Assembly (NCBI GenBank): GCA_016787985.1
Contig: JAEUTC010000052.1
Location: forward strand, 1-53,579
From: Flavobacteriales bacterium
Lineage (GTDB): Bacteria > Bacteroidota > Bacteroidia > Flavobacteriales_F > PHOS-HE28
Reading direction: 5' to 3'
Length of the DNA stretch: 53,579 nt
Position 1 is the stretch's first letter; each line of letters opens with the position of its first letter. Both the position numbers and the translations under genes were made by a program. Below the pieces are notes generated by a model that saw only the letters and a list, made by a program, of their open reading frames with translations, searched no databases and had not been told where the DNA came from. Shown here piece after piece: positions 34,282 through 41,741 of this stretch.

Positions 34282-35313
34282 TCAATAGCGCCAACGCTTC
34301 GCGATCCTCACCAAATGCAACATGATCGGCACTTCGATCAGCACCCCAACGACCGTTACGAGCGCTGCCCCGCTGTTGAGACCGAAGAGCGCGATGGCCA
34401 CAGCCACGGCCAGTTCGAAGAAGTTGCTGGCGCCGATCATGCTGGCCGGTGCGCAGGTGCAGTAGTTCAGTCCCAGCCAGCGACCGCCCTTCCAGCTGAT
34501 GAAGAAGATGAAGTAGGTCTGCAGCGTGAGTGGGATGGCGATGAGCAGGATGTCGAACGGGTTGGCGAGGATCTTCTGGCCTTGGAAGGCGAAGAGCAGC
34601 ACCAGCGTGAGCAGCAGCGCGGTGATGGAGAGCGGTTTCAGCGCAGGTAGGAAGCGCGTCTTGAACCATGCTTCACCCTTGGTGCGCATGAGCCAGCGGT
34701 GGGTGAGGTAGCCGGCTACGAGCGGGATCACCACGAAGACGACGACCGAGGTGCTGAGCACGCCCCAGGGAATGGCGATGCCCGTGATGCCGAGCAGCAG
34801 TTGCACGATGGGGATGAAAAGCACGAGCAGCAGGAGGTCGTTCACGCTCACCTGCACCAGCGTGTAATTGGGGTCGCCGCCGCTGAGGTAGCTCCACACG
34901 AAGACCATGGCCGTGCAGGGCGCCGCGCCGAGCAGGATGGCCCCGGCGATGTACTCGTTCGCCAGTTCGGGCGTTATCCAGGCCGAGTAGAGCTTGGTGA
35001 AGAAGATCCATGCGAAGAAGGCCATGGTGAAGGGCTTGATCAGCCAGTTGACCACGACCGTAAGCCCGAGCCCCTTCAATTGCGGACCGATGCGCCGCAC
35101 GCTGTCGAAGTCCACCTGTACCATCATGGGGTAGATCATCAGCCATATGAGAATGGCCACGGGGATGTTCACCGTGTTGATCTCCAGGTCGGCGATCATC
35201 TGCATGCTATCACCGGCCACTTCGCCGATGCCGATGCCTGCCGCAATGCAGAGCAGCACCCAGGCGGTGAGGTACTTCTCGAAGAAGCCGATGGTGGGAG
35301 CATTACCGCTCAT
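34282..35313 (-). CDS. acr3: ACR3-type arsenite efflux permease
   Basis: A 343-residue protein with about ten membrane helices. ACR3 hallmarks are visible: APCTAMVFVWSYLSGGDPNYTLVQVSVND, with the conserved cysteine, and NYCTCAPASMIGASNFFELAVAVAI. It pumps As(OH)3/arsenite out using membrane potential. It is the last gene of the ars run (arsR, arsM, arsenate reductase, acr3). A 124-bp gap holding an inverted-repeat element separates it from the reductase. Confidence 0.96.
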   Translation of the reverse strand: MSGNAPTIGFFEKYLTAWVLLCIAAGIGIGEVAGDSMQMIADLEINTVNIPVAILIWLMIYPMMVQVDFDSVRRIGPQLKGLGLTVVVNWLIKPFTMAFFAWIFFTKLYSAWITPELANEYIAGAILLGAAPCTAMVFVWSYLSGGDPNYTLVQVSVNDLLLLVLFIPIVQLLLGITGIAIPWGVLSTSVVVFVVIPLVAGYLTHRWLMRTKGEAWFKTRFLPALKPLSITALLLTLVLLFAFQGQKILANPFDILLIAIPLTLQTYFIFFISWKGGRWLGLNYCTCAPASMIGASNFFELAVAVAIALFGLNSGAALVTVVGVLIEVPIMLHLVRIAKRWRY

Positions 35314-35325
35314 GGGCTCAATTCT

Positions 35326-35429
35326 TAACCGCAGAGGGCGCAGAGAACGCGGAGGCGGAAGTGCTGGTGGTCAGGTGGAACATCATGGCTTTCCTGGTAT
35401 TCTCTGCGTCCTCCGGTCCTCTGCGGTTA
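35326..35429. repeat. Interspersed inverted-repeat element (TAACCGCAGAGG type)
   Basis: The outer arms TAACCGCAGAGG (35326-35337) and CCTCTGCGGTTA (35418-35429) are exact reverse complements. Inner arms CGCAGAGAA (35339-35347) and TTCTCTGCG (35400-35408) also match, around a 52-nt centre. The element fills most of the acr3-reductase gap. It looks like a small non-autonomous palindromic element (REP or MITE-like), though no target duplication is evident. Confidence 0.65.
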
Positions 35430-35437
35430 TCAGCATT

Positions 35438-36067
35438 TCACATTGCGGCCTGCTGCATCACATACCATAGTTCGGCCGCGATCTCCAGACAGCGTTCGTC
35501 GTAGCGTGCGGCTTCCTCGGGTGTGCCATCGGCTTCCTTGGGGTCGTTGTAGGGCAGGCTGATGCGGTCCAAGGCGCCGAACACGATGGGGCAGTTCTTG
35601 TCGGCCTCCGAGCAGGTCATCACGGCGCAGAAGTCCTTTTTGGGGTTGGCCGCATCGTCGTACTTCTTGCTCCAGCAGCGTTCCGCGGCATGGTCCTTCG
35701 CGAACGACACTTCGCACACGGGGTTCTTGCCTTCGGGCTTCACCACTTGGAAACCGGCCCGCTGCACGGCCGCCACGGCACGCGGGTTGAATGCCGTTGC
35801 CTCTGTGCCTCCGCTGAAGGTGCGAACATGGTCCAGCGCGAAGTGCCACGCAGCGGTGGCCGCCCACAACTGGCTGAGGTGACTGCGTCGACTGTTGTGC
35901 GTGCAGATGAAGGTGAGGTCTGCGGTGGCGCCTACTGCCTTGCGCTCCTTCACGAAGGCGGCGATGAGGTCGAGGCTCTCTTTGCGCTCGGCAGGGATCG
36001 CTGCCACAGCGGGGATCACGCGGTCGTTCACATACCGTTGAAGCTCGGGGTGCAAGGTGCGGTCCAT
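35438..36067 (-). CDS. arsC: Thioredoxin-coupled arsenate reductase (low-molecular-weight phosphatase fold)
   Basis: A 209-residue protein from MDRTLHPELQRY; an ATG at 36115 adds 16 hydrophobic residues not expected for this cytoplasmic family. The phosphatase-loop motif CTHNSRRS holds the nucleophile. MTCSEADKNCP carries two more cysteines placed like the Cys82/Cys89 redox pair of Staphylococcus-type ArsC. PYNDPKEADGTPEEAARYDE is the family tail. It reduces arsenate to arsenite, regenerated by thioredoxin, whose gene lies at 22711-23019. It is 66 bp after arsM. Confidence 0.88.
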   Translation of the reverse strand: MDRTLHPELQRYVNDRVIPAVAAIPAERKESLDLIAAFVKERKAVGATADLTFICTHNSRRSHLSQLWAATAAWHFALDHVRTFSGGTEATAFNPRAVAAVQRAGFQVVKPEGKNPVCEVSFAKDHAAERCWSKKYDDAANPKKDFCAVMTCSEADKNCPIVFGALDRISLPYNDPKEADGTPEEAARYDERCLEIAAELWYVMQQAAM

Positions 36068-36133
36068 GGGTGTAATGGAGGTGAGCAACGACAGAAGCAG
36101 GGATGGGATGATCATAGTGAGGAGGTATGGCGT

Positions 36134-37051
36134 TCAGCAGCAGGTGCTATCGACCCCGCAACCACACGATTCGCCCGTGGCCAGCTTCACCTTCTCCGTG
36201 CCTTCTGCGTTCGGGGCGCAACACGCATCCTTCTTTTCCGGCGCCCCTGACTTGAACGCCGAAACCGTGATGCTGAAGATGCCCGTACCGCTGGCCTTGT
36301 AGGCTGCGATCTCCGATGCGCTCAGGTGGCGGGAGAGGATGTCGTCCGGCACGATGATCGGTTTGCGCTTCTGCACGCTCACCTGCTCGAAGCCGAGGTC
36401 GTGGATGATGCCGAGGTATTCGCTTTCCTGCAAGGCGCCGCTCACACAGCCCGCGTACATCTCCGCGCTGGCCCTCAGGGTGTCGGGGATAGCGCCTCGA
36501 AGAACCACATCGCTGATGCTGAAGTGCCCTCCGGGTTTCAGCACACGCAAGACCTCGCTCAAGGCCTTGCGTTTGTCCGGGACCAGGTTCAGCACACAGT
36601 TGCTCACCACCACGTCCACGATGTTGCTCGTGAGTGGCAATGCCTCGATGTCGCCCTGCCGGAACTCCACGTTCTGATAGCCGAGCTTGGCGGCGTTCGC
36701 CTTCGCCTTGGCCACCATTTCCGGGGTGAAGTCCACGCCGATCACGCGGCCGTCCTCGCCGGTCTCATGGCGCGCCACGAAACAATCGTTGCCAGCGCCG
36801 CTGCCCAGGTCAAGCACCGTATCACCCTTCTTGATCCCGGCGTATTGCGTGGGCAGTCCGCAGCCCAGACCGAGGTCGGCGTCCGGGTTGTAGCCTTCCA
36901 CCTGGGTGTAGTCATCGGTCATGATGTTGTACACTTCGGTACTGCATCCACCTGCGCCACAGCAGCTGCTGGCGTTGGTGTCCTTGTCCTGTAGTGCGAT
37001 CTCCGCGTACTTGGCGCGGACGAGGTTTTTAGTTTCTTGGGCGGTCTTCAT
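36134..37051 (-). CDS. arsM: Arsenite S-adenosylmethionine methyltransferase
   Basis: A 305-residue protein. Motif I is VLDLGSGAGNDCFVA (SAM binding), followed by VIGVDFTPEMV. Conserved arsenic-binding cysteines occur at Cys64 (GLGCGLP), Cys152 (SNCVLNL) and Cys202 (YAGCVSGAL). There is an N-terminal SSCCGAGGC cluster and a cysteine-rich tail (DACCAPNAEG, GESCGCGVDSTCC) that could bind extra metalloid. It methylates arsenite to less retained forms. It lies between arsR and the reductase in one direction. Confidence 0.95.
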   Translation of the reverse strand: MKTAQETKNLVRAKYAEIALQDKDTNASSCCGAGGCSTEVYNIMTDDYTQVEGYNPDADLGLGCGLPTQYAGIKKGDTVLDLGSGAGNDCFVARHETGEDGRVIGVDFTPEMVAKAKANAAKLGYQNVEFRQGDIEALPLTSNIVDVVVSNCVLNLVPDKRKALSEVLRVLKPGGHFSISDVVLRGAIPDTLRASAEMYAGCVSGALQESEYLGIIHDLGFEQVSVQKRKPIIVPDDILSRHLSASEIAAYKASGTGIFSITVSAFKSGAPEKKDACCAPNAEGTEKVKLATGESCGCGVDSTCC

Positions 37052-37066
37052 GGCTGTGTGAGATAT

Positions 37067-37127
37067 GGGCCGATCATGATCGGCCCGTACATGGCGTTGA
37101 GAGATGAGGGCGGATCATGATCCGCCC
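37067..37127. repeat. Twin 20-bp perfect palindromes in a 41-bp tandem repeat
   Basis: GGGCCGATCATGATCGGCCC (37067-37086) and GGGCGGATCATGATCCGCCC (37108-37127) are perfect palindromes, each followed by GTACATG. They differ at just two positions, and these pair with each other. The unit lies between arsR and arsM. It may be a REP-like element, a pair of operators, or RNA hairpins that adjust arsM expression. Confidence 0.7.
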
Positions 37128-37136
37128 GTACATGAT

Positions 37137-37466
37137 CTAGCAGCAGCTGTCAATGGGTTTGTAAGCGGCGAAAAGCTTCGCGAAAGCGGCCTCTGCCTTG
37201 GCCCATGTCTTCGGTTCGATGCAGTAGCACACGCTGGTGCCTTCCACGGTGCCCGTGATGAATCCCGCGTCCTTCAACTCGCGCAGGTGCTGGCTGATCG
37301 TGGCCTGCGCCAGACCCAGTTCTTCTACCAAGCTTCCGCAGACGCAAGTGTTCTGTTTCAGCAAGTACTGGAGGATAGCGATGCGCGCCGGATGACCCAG
37401 CACCTTGGCCCAGGTGGCCAGCTGGTTCTGCTGTGCAGTGAAAAGATCGGTCTTGGTGATGCCCAT
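37137..37466 (-). CDS. arsR: ArsR/SmtB family metalloregulator
   Basis: A 109-residue repressor from MGITKTDLFTAQQ; an earlier ATG at 37505 would cover the palindromic promoter region. The winged helix is visible in HPARIAILQYLL, LVEELGLAQATISQHLRELKDAGFI and GTSVCYCI. The NTCVCGSL motif (CxC in the DNA-binding helix region) is the arsenite-binding type, and a C-terminal SCC is also present. It represses the ars genes in the absence of As(III). Three inverted repeats directly upstream suggest autoregulation. Confidence 0.95.
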   Translation of the reverse strand: MGITKTDLFTAQQNQLATWAKVLGHPARIAILQYLLKQNTCVCGSLVEELGLAQATISQHLRELKDAGFITGTVEGTSVCYCIEPKTWAKAEAAFAKLFAAYKPIDSCC

Positions 37467-37477
37467 GGTCCTAATAG

Positions 37478-37520
37478 ATCGCAATATTACGATATACCGA
37501 TCCATCGGTACATGCCGATG
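37478..37520 (-). promoter_or_regulatory. Probable ArsR operator/promoter region
   Basis: ATCGCAATATTACGAT (37478-37493) is a near-perfect palindrome. It contains TAATATTG on the minus strand, one base from TAnnTTTG. ACCGAT-CC-ATCGGT (37496-37509) and CATCGG-TACATG-CCGATG (37503-37520) are exact inverted repeats that partly overlap. The cluster lies 11 to 54 bp before the arsR ATG, as expected for an autoregulated repressor. Confidence 0.5.
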
Positions 37521-37545
37521 ATACGGATCCTTGGAAGGCCAACGT

Positions 37546-38250
37546 TCAGGGAAGCGCTACCCCGAGGCTCGTACGGCCGGGGACGAAGCGCAACGCTTCC
37601 ACATGCCCCATCCAGTCGCGTTCGGCCGTGATGGCGTGGACATGGATGTTGGTGTCGTGATGGGTGAACACGGCTTTGTGCGCGGTGGAAAAGAACCCGA
37701 CCGCTTCGGCTTCGATTCTGGAGCGCTGGAAGTGCTTGTTGTCGCGATGGGCATCTTCGGGACCCTTGACCACAGTCCCCAAGGGCACATCCACGATGTG
37801 GACTTCCACGTGCTCGAAAAGTCCGGATAACCGGAAGGCAAAGGGCGTGTTCAGACCGGCATAGCGCTCGGTGAGGAACCGGTCCAATCCGGCGAGGTCC
37901 GTGACACTATCCGGCAGCTGGACTTCCTGCCAGTGCGTCACCCGTTGATGAACGAAGAACGGCGCGGTGACCGACGGGTCCTGATCCACCACCATGGTGC
38001 CGCTCGTGTTCACGGTCGACGTGTGGACCGTGCCATCCACGACGAGCACTTCGCCGCGCAGGTATGCGATCGGACCAATGCCGAAGGTGCCCGGTACGGC
38101 CAGACTGTCCATGCTGATGAGACCGGCGAGTTGTCCGTTGAACATGGTGTTGCGCATAGCGCCCGTGGCGTACACGGGGCCATTCTGCGCCTGAAGGGGC
38201 AGCCACACCGCAAAGGCCATCACGAACGAGCTGATACACCTGTGCCGCAT
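37546..38250 (-). CDS. Exported acetolactate decarboxylase-like protein
   Basis: A 234-residue protein from MRHRCISSF with a signal peptide ending LPLQAQ; a GTG at 38265 is an alternative start. The alpha-acetolactate decarboxylase fold is indicated by GEVLVVDGTVH, the FVHQRVTHW segment and the zinc motif HVHAITAERDWMGHVEAL. The two histidines and the third 11 residues later match the His194/His196/His207 spacing of the Bacillus enzyme. The enzyme makes acetoin from acetolactate. Export and an ars/rhodanese neighbourhood are unusual for this role. It lies 15 bp after a rhodanese lipoprotein gene. Confidence 0.8.
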   Translation of the reverse strand: MRHRCISSFVMAFAVWLPLQAQNGPVYATGAMRNTMFNGQLAGLISMDSLAVPGTFGIGPIAYLRGEVLVVDGTVHTSTVNTSGTMVVDQDPSVTAPFFVHQRVTHWQEVQLPDSVTDLAGLDRFLTERYAGLNTPFAFRLSGLFEHVEVHIVDVPLGTVVKGPEDAHRDNKHFQRSRIEAEAVGFFSTAHKAVFTHHDTNIHVHAITAERDWMGHVEALRFVPGRTSLGVALP

Positions 38251-38265
38251 TGGAGAACGCTTCAC

Positions 38266-38643
38266 CTACTGAACTACCGGCCTACCCGCGTTGGTCCACG
38301 CACCGATCCCACCGGCCATATCCACGACATCGGTGAAGCCCTGCTCCAGCAAGTATTCGCGGGCAGCGGCACTGCGGCGCCCCGATGCGCAATAGAGCAG
38401 CACGGGTTTGGTCTTGTCCAAGTTCGGCACCGCGGACTTCAATTCACCATTCGTCCAATCGTAGTTGCGGGCATCGGCCAGGTGGCCCCCTTGGAACTCG
38501 CCCGCCGTGCGGACGTCGAGCAGCTGTGCATCCTTTTCACCGAGGCGCGCTTCAAAGCCCGCTGGATCAACAGAGCCCTTGCCCTGTCCGGGAGCGACAC
38601 AGGATAGAACGAAGACCGCTAGAAGGAGGAGGAGTTGGCGCAT
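38266..38643 (-). CDS. Rhodanese-domain lipoprotein
   Basis: A 125-residue protein from MRQLLLLLAVFVLSC, a lipoprotein signal. The rhodanese domain includes LLDVRTAGEFQGGHLADARN and the active loop LLYCASGRRS with the catalytic cysteine, followed by DMAGGIGAW. It would handle sulfane sulfur in the periplasm. An upstream ATG (38697) would precede the signal and is unlikely. A hairpin lies between it and the preceding rhodanese gene. Confidence 0.9.
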   Translation of the reverse strand: MRQLLLLLAVFVLSCVAPGQGKGSVDPAGFEARLGEKDAQLLDVRTAGEFQGGHLADARNYDWTNGELKSAVPNLDKTKPVLLYCASGRRSAAAREYLLEQGFTDVVDMAGGIGAWTNAGRPVVQ

Positions 38644-38665
38644 GGTTCGATATCTGGTGACGAAA

Positions 38666-38695
38666 GATAGGACCGTACCCAGGCACGGTCCTATC
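38666..38695 (-). terminator. Hairpin between two rhodanese genes
   Basis: A perfect 11-bp inverted repeat (GATAGGACCGT and ACGGTCCTATC) with an 8-nt loop begins 17 bp after the stop of the upstream rhodanese. A short CTTTCG follows on the minus strand. It may be a weak terminator or attenuator of the downstream lipoprotein gene. Confidence 0.55.
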
Positions 38696-38712
38696 ACTCA
38701 TCGTCGATGGGA

Positions 38713-39015
38713 TCACATCAAGTTGTTCACGCTGGTCCACGGCCCACCGTTGTAGACCTCGAATCCTTGGGCCTTCAGCATGTCCGCGGCCATGCCACTG
38801 CGCGCACCACTGCGGCAACAGGTGATCACAGGTTTGTCCTTGCTGATCTTCTTCAGTTGGTCCTGGAGGCGGTCCAAGGGAATGTTGATGGACCCGGCCA
38901 CATGTCCGCCTTGGAACTCCTGTGGTGTACGCACATCCACGATGGTGGCACCCTGGTTGATCTTCTCGCGGAGGTCCACCTTTGGGCCGCCGATGCCGAA
39001 CAATGTCTTGAACAT
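38713..39015 (-). CDS. Single-domain rhodanese
   Basis: A 100-residue protein from MFKTLFGIGGPKVDL. The core is IVDVRTPQEFQGGHVAGSINIPLD, and the active-site loop is ITCCRSGARS with two adjacent cysteines. It has no signal peptide and is probably cytoplasmic. It transfers sulfane sulfur. CACCTTTG (minus strand, 39043-39050) is a weak candidate -7 element 27 bp upstream. Its partner proteins are unknown. Confidence 0.92.
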   Translation of the reverse strand: MFKTLFGIGGPKVDLREKINQGATIVDVRTPQEFQGGHVAGSINIPLDRLQDQLKKISKDKPVITCCRSGARSGMAADMLKAQGFEVYNGGPWTSVNNLM

Positions 39016-39089
39016 GGTTGCTGTTGTTGTGCTTGAGCGGTACAAAGGTGAGGATACCTGTTGCGCCGGTCTGTGAGGGAGGTCACCGA

Positions 39090-40517
39090 TCAGAACACGT
39101 AATTGATGATGAAGTCGGCGTGCAGCATATCCACCTTGTGGATGGACTGCCGGTCTGAAAGGTCATCCTCCACGGGTAGTTTGGTGAGGACCAGCAGTTG
39201 CACGGCCAGGCCCTTCCAGTCGCCGGCGAATTGGTACTGCGCGTTCACATCGAATTGCATGTAGGACGGCATCGCGTATTTGTTCAGCCGTACGTCGCTC
39301 AGGTCAGGCATCTGGTAAAGTCCACCATCCACCTGGATCCGCCAGCCGTTCTTGGCCTTCCAGATCAGGTTCAACGAAGCTGCGTCCACATCACCGGCAC
39401 CCTCGTTGCGTTCGCGTGGAAGAAAGGTGAAGAACGGATCGCGCCCCCATTCGCGCGGCATCAAGTAGCGGCCGTGTGCCGTGATCCGGGTGTAGTTCAA
39501 CTGCCAGCGGAACTTACCCAGTACATTGCGGAGGCGGCCGCTGAAGGCCCACGAAGACTCGGTTTGCGGCATGAAGAGCAAGGAGTCGCTGATCTCGCTG
39601 CGGTAGTGCGCGGCATCCTGCTTGATGGCCATTCCAGACAGGCTCCATTTCGCTTCCCGACCGCCGGCATCGAATTGCACCAAGGCACTGTTGAATACGT
39701 TCTCGGTGTGCAGGTTCCAAACGGTGAGGTCCACGTTCTTGTGGATGCGCTGTTTGAGGCTGCCCATGAAGATCCCCGCACTACGCAGGTGTTCTCCGTG
39801 TTGCGCTCCCTCGCCATAGACGTTGCGGCCAACGGGGAAAACGGACATGCTCTCCTCCACCAAGTACCATTCACTGGTGCCACGCGGCGCAACCCGGTAG
39901 ATCCATCCGCCCTGCAGCGCGGTGCCCCGTGCCGTTCGGTGCTTCGCCCAGATCCCTTCGAAAAGGCTGGGGTGCATGCGGCCGTCCTGCGGGTTGATGA
40001 AAGGATTGTTGATCTCCTGCTTCCCGATGATGAGACCCGTACGACCGTTGCGCGCGATCCAGTCGATCTGGAATTCGTGCACGTAGGCCAGGTCATTCGT
40101 GCGCCGCGGTCGTACAACATCGAAGAGCCCGATCTCGTAGCGGTTGGCCACCCCGGTCACCGGATCGGGTGCGGTGAGATCGCTCGTCGCCAGATCGAAG
40201 GTGTAACCACCGCTCAATTTGAAACGTGCACCATGCCAACGTTGTGAGGCAAAGCCGAGTGTTCCACCGAATGCCACCGCATGATAGTCGGACGGTGCAC
40301 CGTTGTTCACGGTGAGCATGTTGTATTGCCTGAAGCGGCCTTCGAGCTCGCCCTGCTTCATGATGTCGTACAGGTGGCTCGCTCCACGCAGGCTATCGTT
40401 GCTCGGGATGTCCTGCTCGCCGTGCTGCGCCTGCACGCCTGTGGACGACCCGAGGACAATCACAAAGCCCACCCCATACCGGCCGATGACCGACCAGCGC
40501 TGACCGCTCCCCCACAT
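39090..40517 (-). CDS. OprD-like outer-membrane porin
   Basis: A 475-residue protein with a signal peptide ending TGVQAQ, then about 16-18 amphipathic strands. SLRGASHLYDIMKQGELEGRFRQYNML is the plug-like N-terminus seen in OprD-type porins of Bacteroidota. The chain ends with an aromatic residue (INYVF), typical of outer-membrane barrels. It probably passes small organic or sulfur-containing anions. It starts 3 bp after the DsrE-like gene and is followed by rhodanese genes. The substrate is unknown. Confidence 0.7.
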   Translation of the reverse strand: MWGSGQRWSVIGRYGVGFVIVLGSSTGVQAQHGEQDIPSNDSLRGASHLYDIMKQGELEGRFRQYNMLTVNNGAPSDYHAVAFGGTLGFASQRWHGARFKLSGGYTFDLATSDLTAPDPVTGVANRYEIGLFDVVRPRRTNDLAYVHEFQIDWIARNGRTGLIIGKQEINNPFINPQDGRMHPSLFEGIWAKHRTARGTALQGGWIYRVAPRGTSEWYLVEESMSVFPVGRNVYGEGAQHGEHLRSAGIFMGSLKQRIHKNVDLTVWNLHTENVFNSALVQFDAGGREAKWSLSGMAIKQDAAHYRSEISDSLLFMPQTESSWAFSGRLRNVLGKFRWQLNYTRITAHGRYLMPREWGRDPFFTFLPRERNEGAGDVDAASLNLIWKAKNGWRIQVDGGLYQMPDLSDVRLNKYAMPSYMQFDVNAQYQFAGDWKGLAVQLLVLTKLPVEDDLSDRQSIHKVDMLHADFIINYVF

Positions 40518-40520
40518 GAC

Positions 40521-40934
40521 CTAGAAACCGGCTTTGATATAACTCCAGCCGTCCTCCTGCCGCTCCACGATGTGGATGATGCCGGCCTTCACGTAGCCCG
40601 CCTCTGCCATCACTTTCGCTCGATCCAAGTTGCGTTCCTTGATGGTGTTCTCACAAGCGAGGAACACGATGCCCTTGCCCACGAACTCCGTGATCTTCGT
40701 TTGGACGATGCTACGGTCCGTCATCAGTAGGTCCAAGCCAGGCCCGTGGCAGACCACTTCGAGCTGCATGCTGGGTGCGGCCTCCTTCATGTTCTTCAGT
40801 TGCCGCATCAGTCCTTTATGGACCAGCGTATCACCGCTGGTGAGCTGCATGATGATGTGGTGCTGCCGAGGGCTTTCCTGCGCGAACGCAAGACCGCTGA
40901 TGAGGAAGGCGAAAAGAAGGAGGAGCTGCTTCAT
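40521..40934 (-). CDS. Exported DsrE-like protein
   Basis: A 137-residue protein with a clean signal peptide (MKQLLLLFAFLISGLAFAQ) and a DsrE/DsrF-like fold. HHIIMQLTSGD, LEVVCHGPGLDLLM (with a cysteine) and the conserved FLACENTIKER cysteine region are visible, and it ends GWSYIKAGF. Family members carry or deliver sulfur, and some lack catalysis. GACCTTTG on the minus strand (40939-40946) lies 4 bp before the ATG and is one base from the -7 consensus. It heads the DsrE, porin, rhodanese set. Confidence 0.88.
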   Translation of the reverse strand: MKQLLLLFAFLISGLAFAQESPRQHHIIMQLTSGDTLVHKGLMRQLKNMKEAAPSMQLEVVCHGPGLDLLMTDRSIVQTKITEFVGKGIVFLACENTIKERNLDRAKVMAEAGYVKAGIIHIVERQEDGWSYIKAGF

Positions 40935-41036
40935 GGAGCAAAGGTCCGCGGGTCTTCAAGTTCACACTGTGACCTCTCTCACACGTCTTCCGGTCCATGG
41001 CTGCAGAATGAGGACGGATCATCTACTTTCACGGGC

Positions 41037-41066
41037 ACCCAACCAAATGGCGGATCTTGGTGTCAT
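41037..41066 (+). promoter_or_regulatory. Weak copy of the ECF-type promoter before the sigma gene
   Basis: ACCCAACCA is followed after 13 bp by GGTGTCAT, which shares five of eight bases with the GGGGTTAG of the three strong copies at identical spacing. It lies about 100 bp before the sigma ATG at 41169. It fits a self-activating promoter, but the second half is weak. Confidence 0.4.
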
Positions 41067-41168
41067 CAGCCTGAAGGGCTTGCCCAAGGCATCCGGATCC
41101 CGCACAGGAAGGCCGGTTCGGAAGTTCAACGGAGGCTTGTAGGCAAGACCAGTAGTACCAGCCCTAAC

Positions 41169-41741
41169 ATGCTCAGGATCAGTAGCTCACTACTGGAACG
41201 GTGCATCCGCAAGGATAGCTCGGCCCAGTTCGAACTATACACGGTCCTGCGTGACACGTTACTGTCCGTAGCGCATCGCTACGAAAAGGACGTCCTACTA
41301 CGGAAAGCCATGGTGAACGCCGCATTCTTGAAGATCCTGGAGCATTTGGTCAATAAGGACCCCGATGCCCCTATCGAGGCTTGGTGCCGACGGATCATGA
41401 TCAATACGGTCTTGAATGAGCAACGCAACGACCGCAGAGCGAATGGACAGGGATACGGAAAACACGTTGAGATCGCTGATGAACATGCCCCAACAGCCTT
41501 CAATGGAGCGGAGGAGATGATCCAAACGGAAGAGCTTCGGCACATGATGGACCGCTTGCCCACCGTGACCCGTGCCGTATTCAACCTCTACGCCATCGAT
41601 GGGTGGAAGCACAAGGAGATCGCGGCCACGCTTGGCATCAGTGAGGGCACGTCAAAGTGGCACGTGAGCCATGCACGGCAGGCCTTGCAGGAGATGTTGG
41701 GTGAAAGGCTTCGTTCTCACCTCAAACTGCGGATCGCATGA
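41169..41741 (+). CDS. ECF-type RNA polymerase sigma factor
   Basis: A 190-residue protein from MLRISSSLLERC. A longer frame upstream has no sigma features and covers the promoter motif. Region 2 spans about 15-90 (FELYTVLRDTLLSVAHRY, CRRIMINTVLNEQRNDRR). Region 4 spans about 130-185 (LRHMMDRLPTVTRAVFNLYAIDGWKHKEIA split over its helices, then LGISEGTSKWHVSHARQAL). It directs RNA polymerase to alternative promoters. Its stop overlaps the ATG of the next gene by 4 bp, the usual sigma/anti-sigma arrangement. A bipartite promoter motif recurs ahead of downstream secretion genes. Confidence 0.9.
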   Translation: MLRISSSLLERCIRKDSSAQFELYTVLRDTLLSVAHRYEKDVLLRKAMVNAAFLKILEHLVNKDPDAPIEAWCRRIMINTVLNEQRNDRRANGQGYGKHVEIADEHAPTAFNGAEEMIQTEELRHMMDRLPTVTRAVFNLYAIDGWKHKEIAATLGISEGTSKWHVSHARQALQEMLGERLRSHLKLRIA

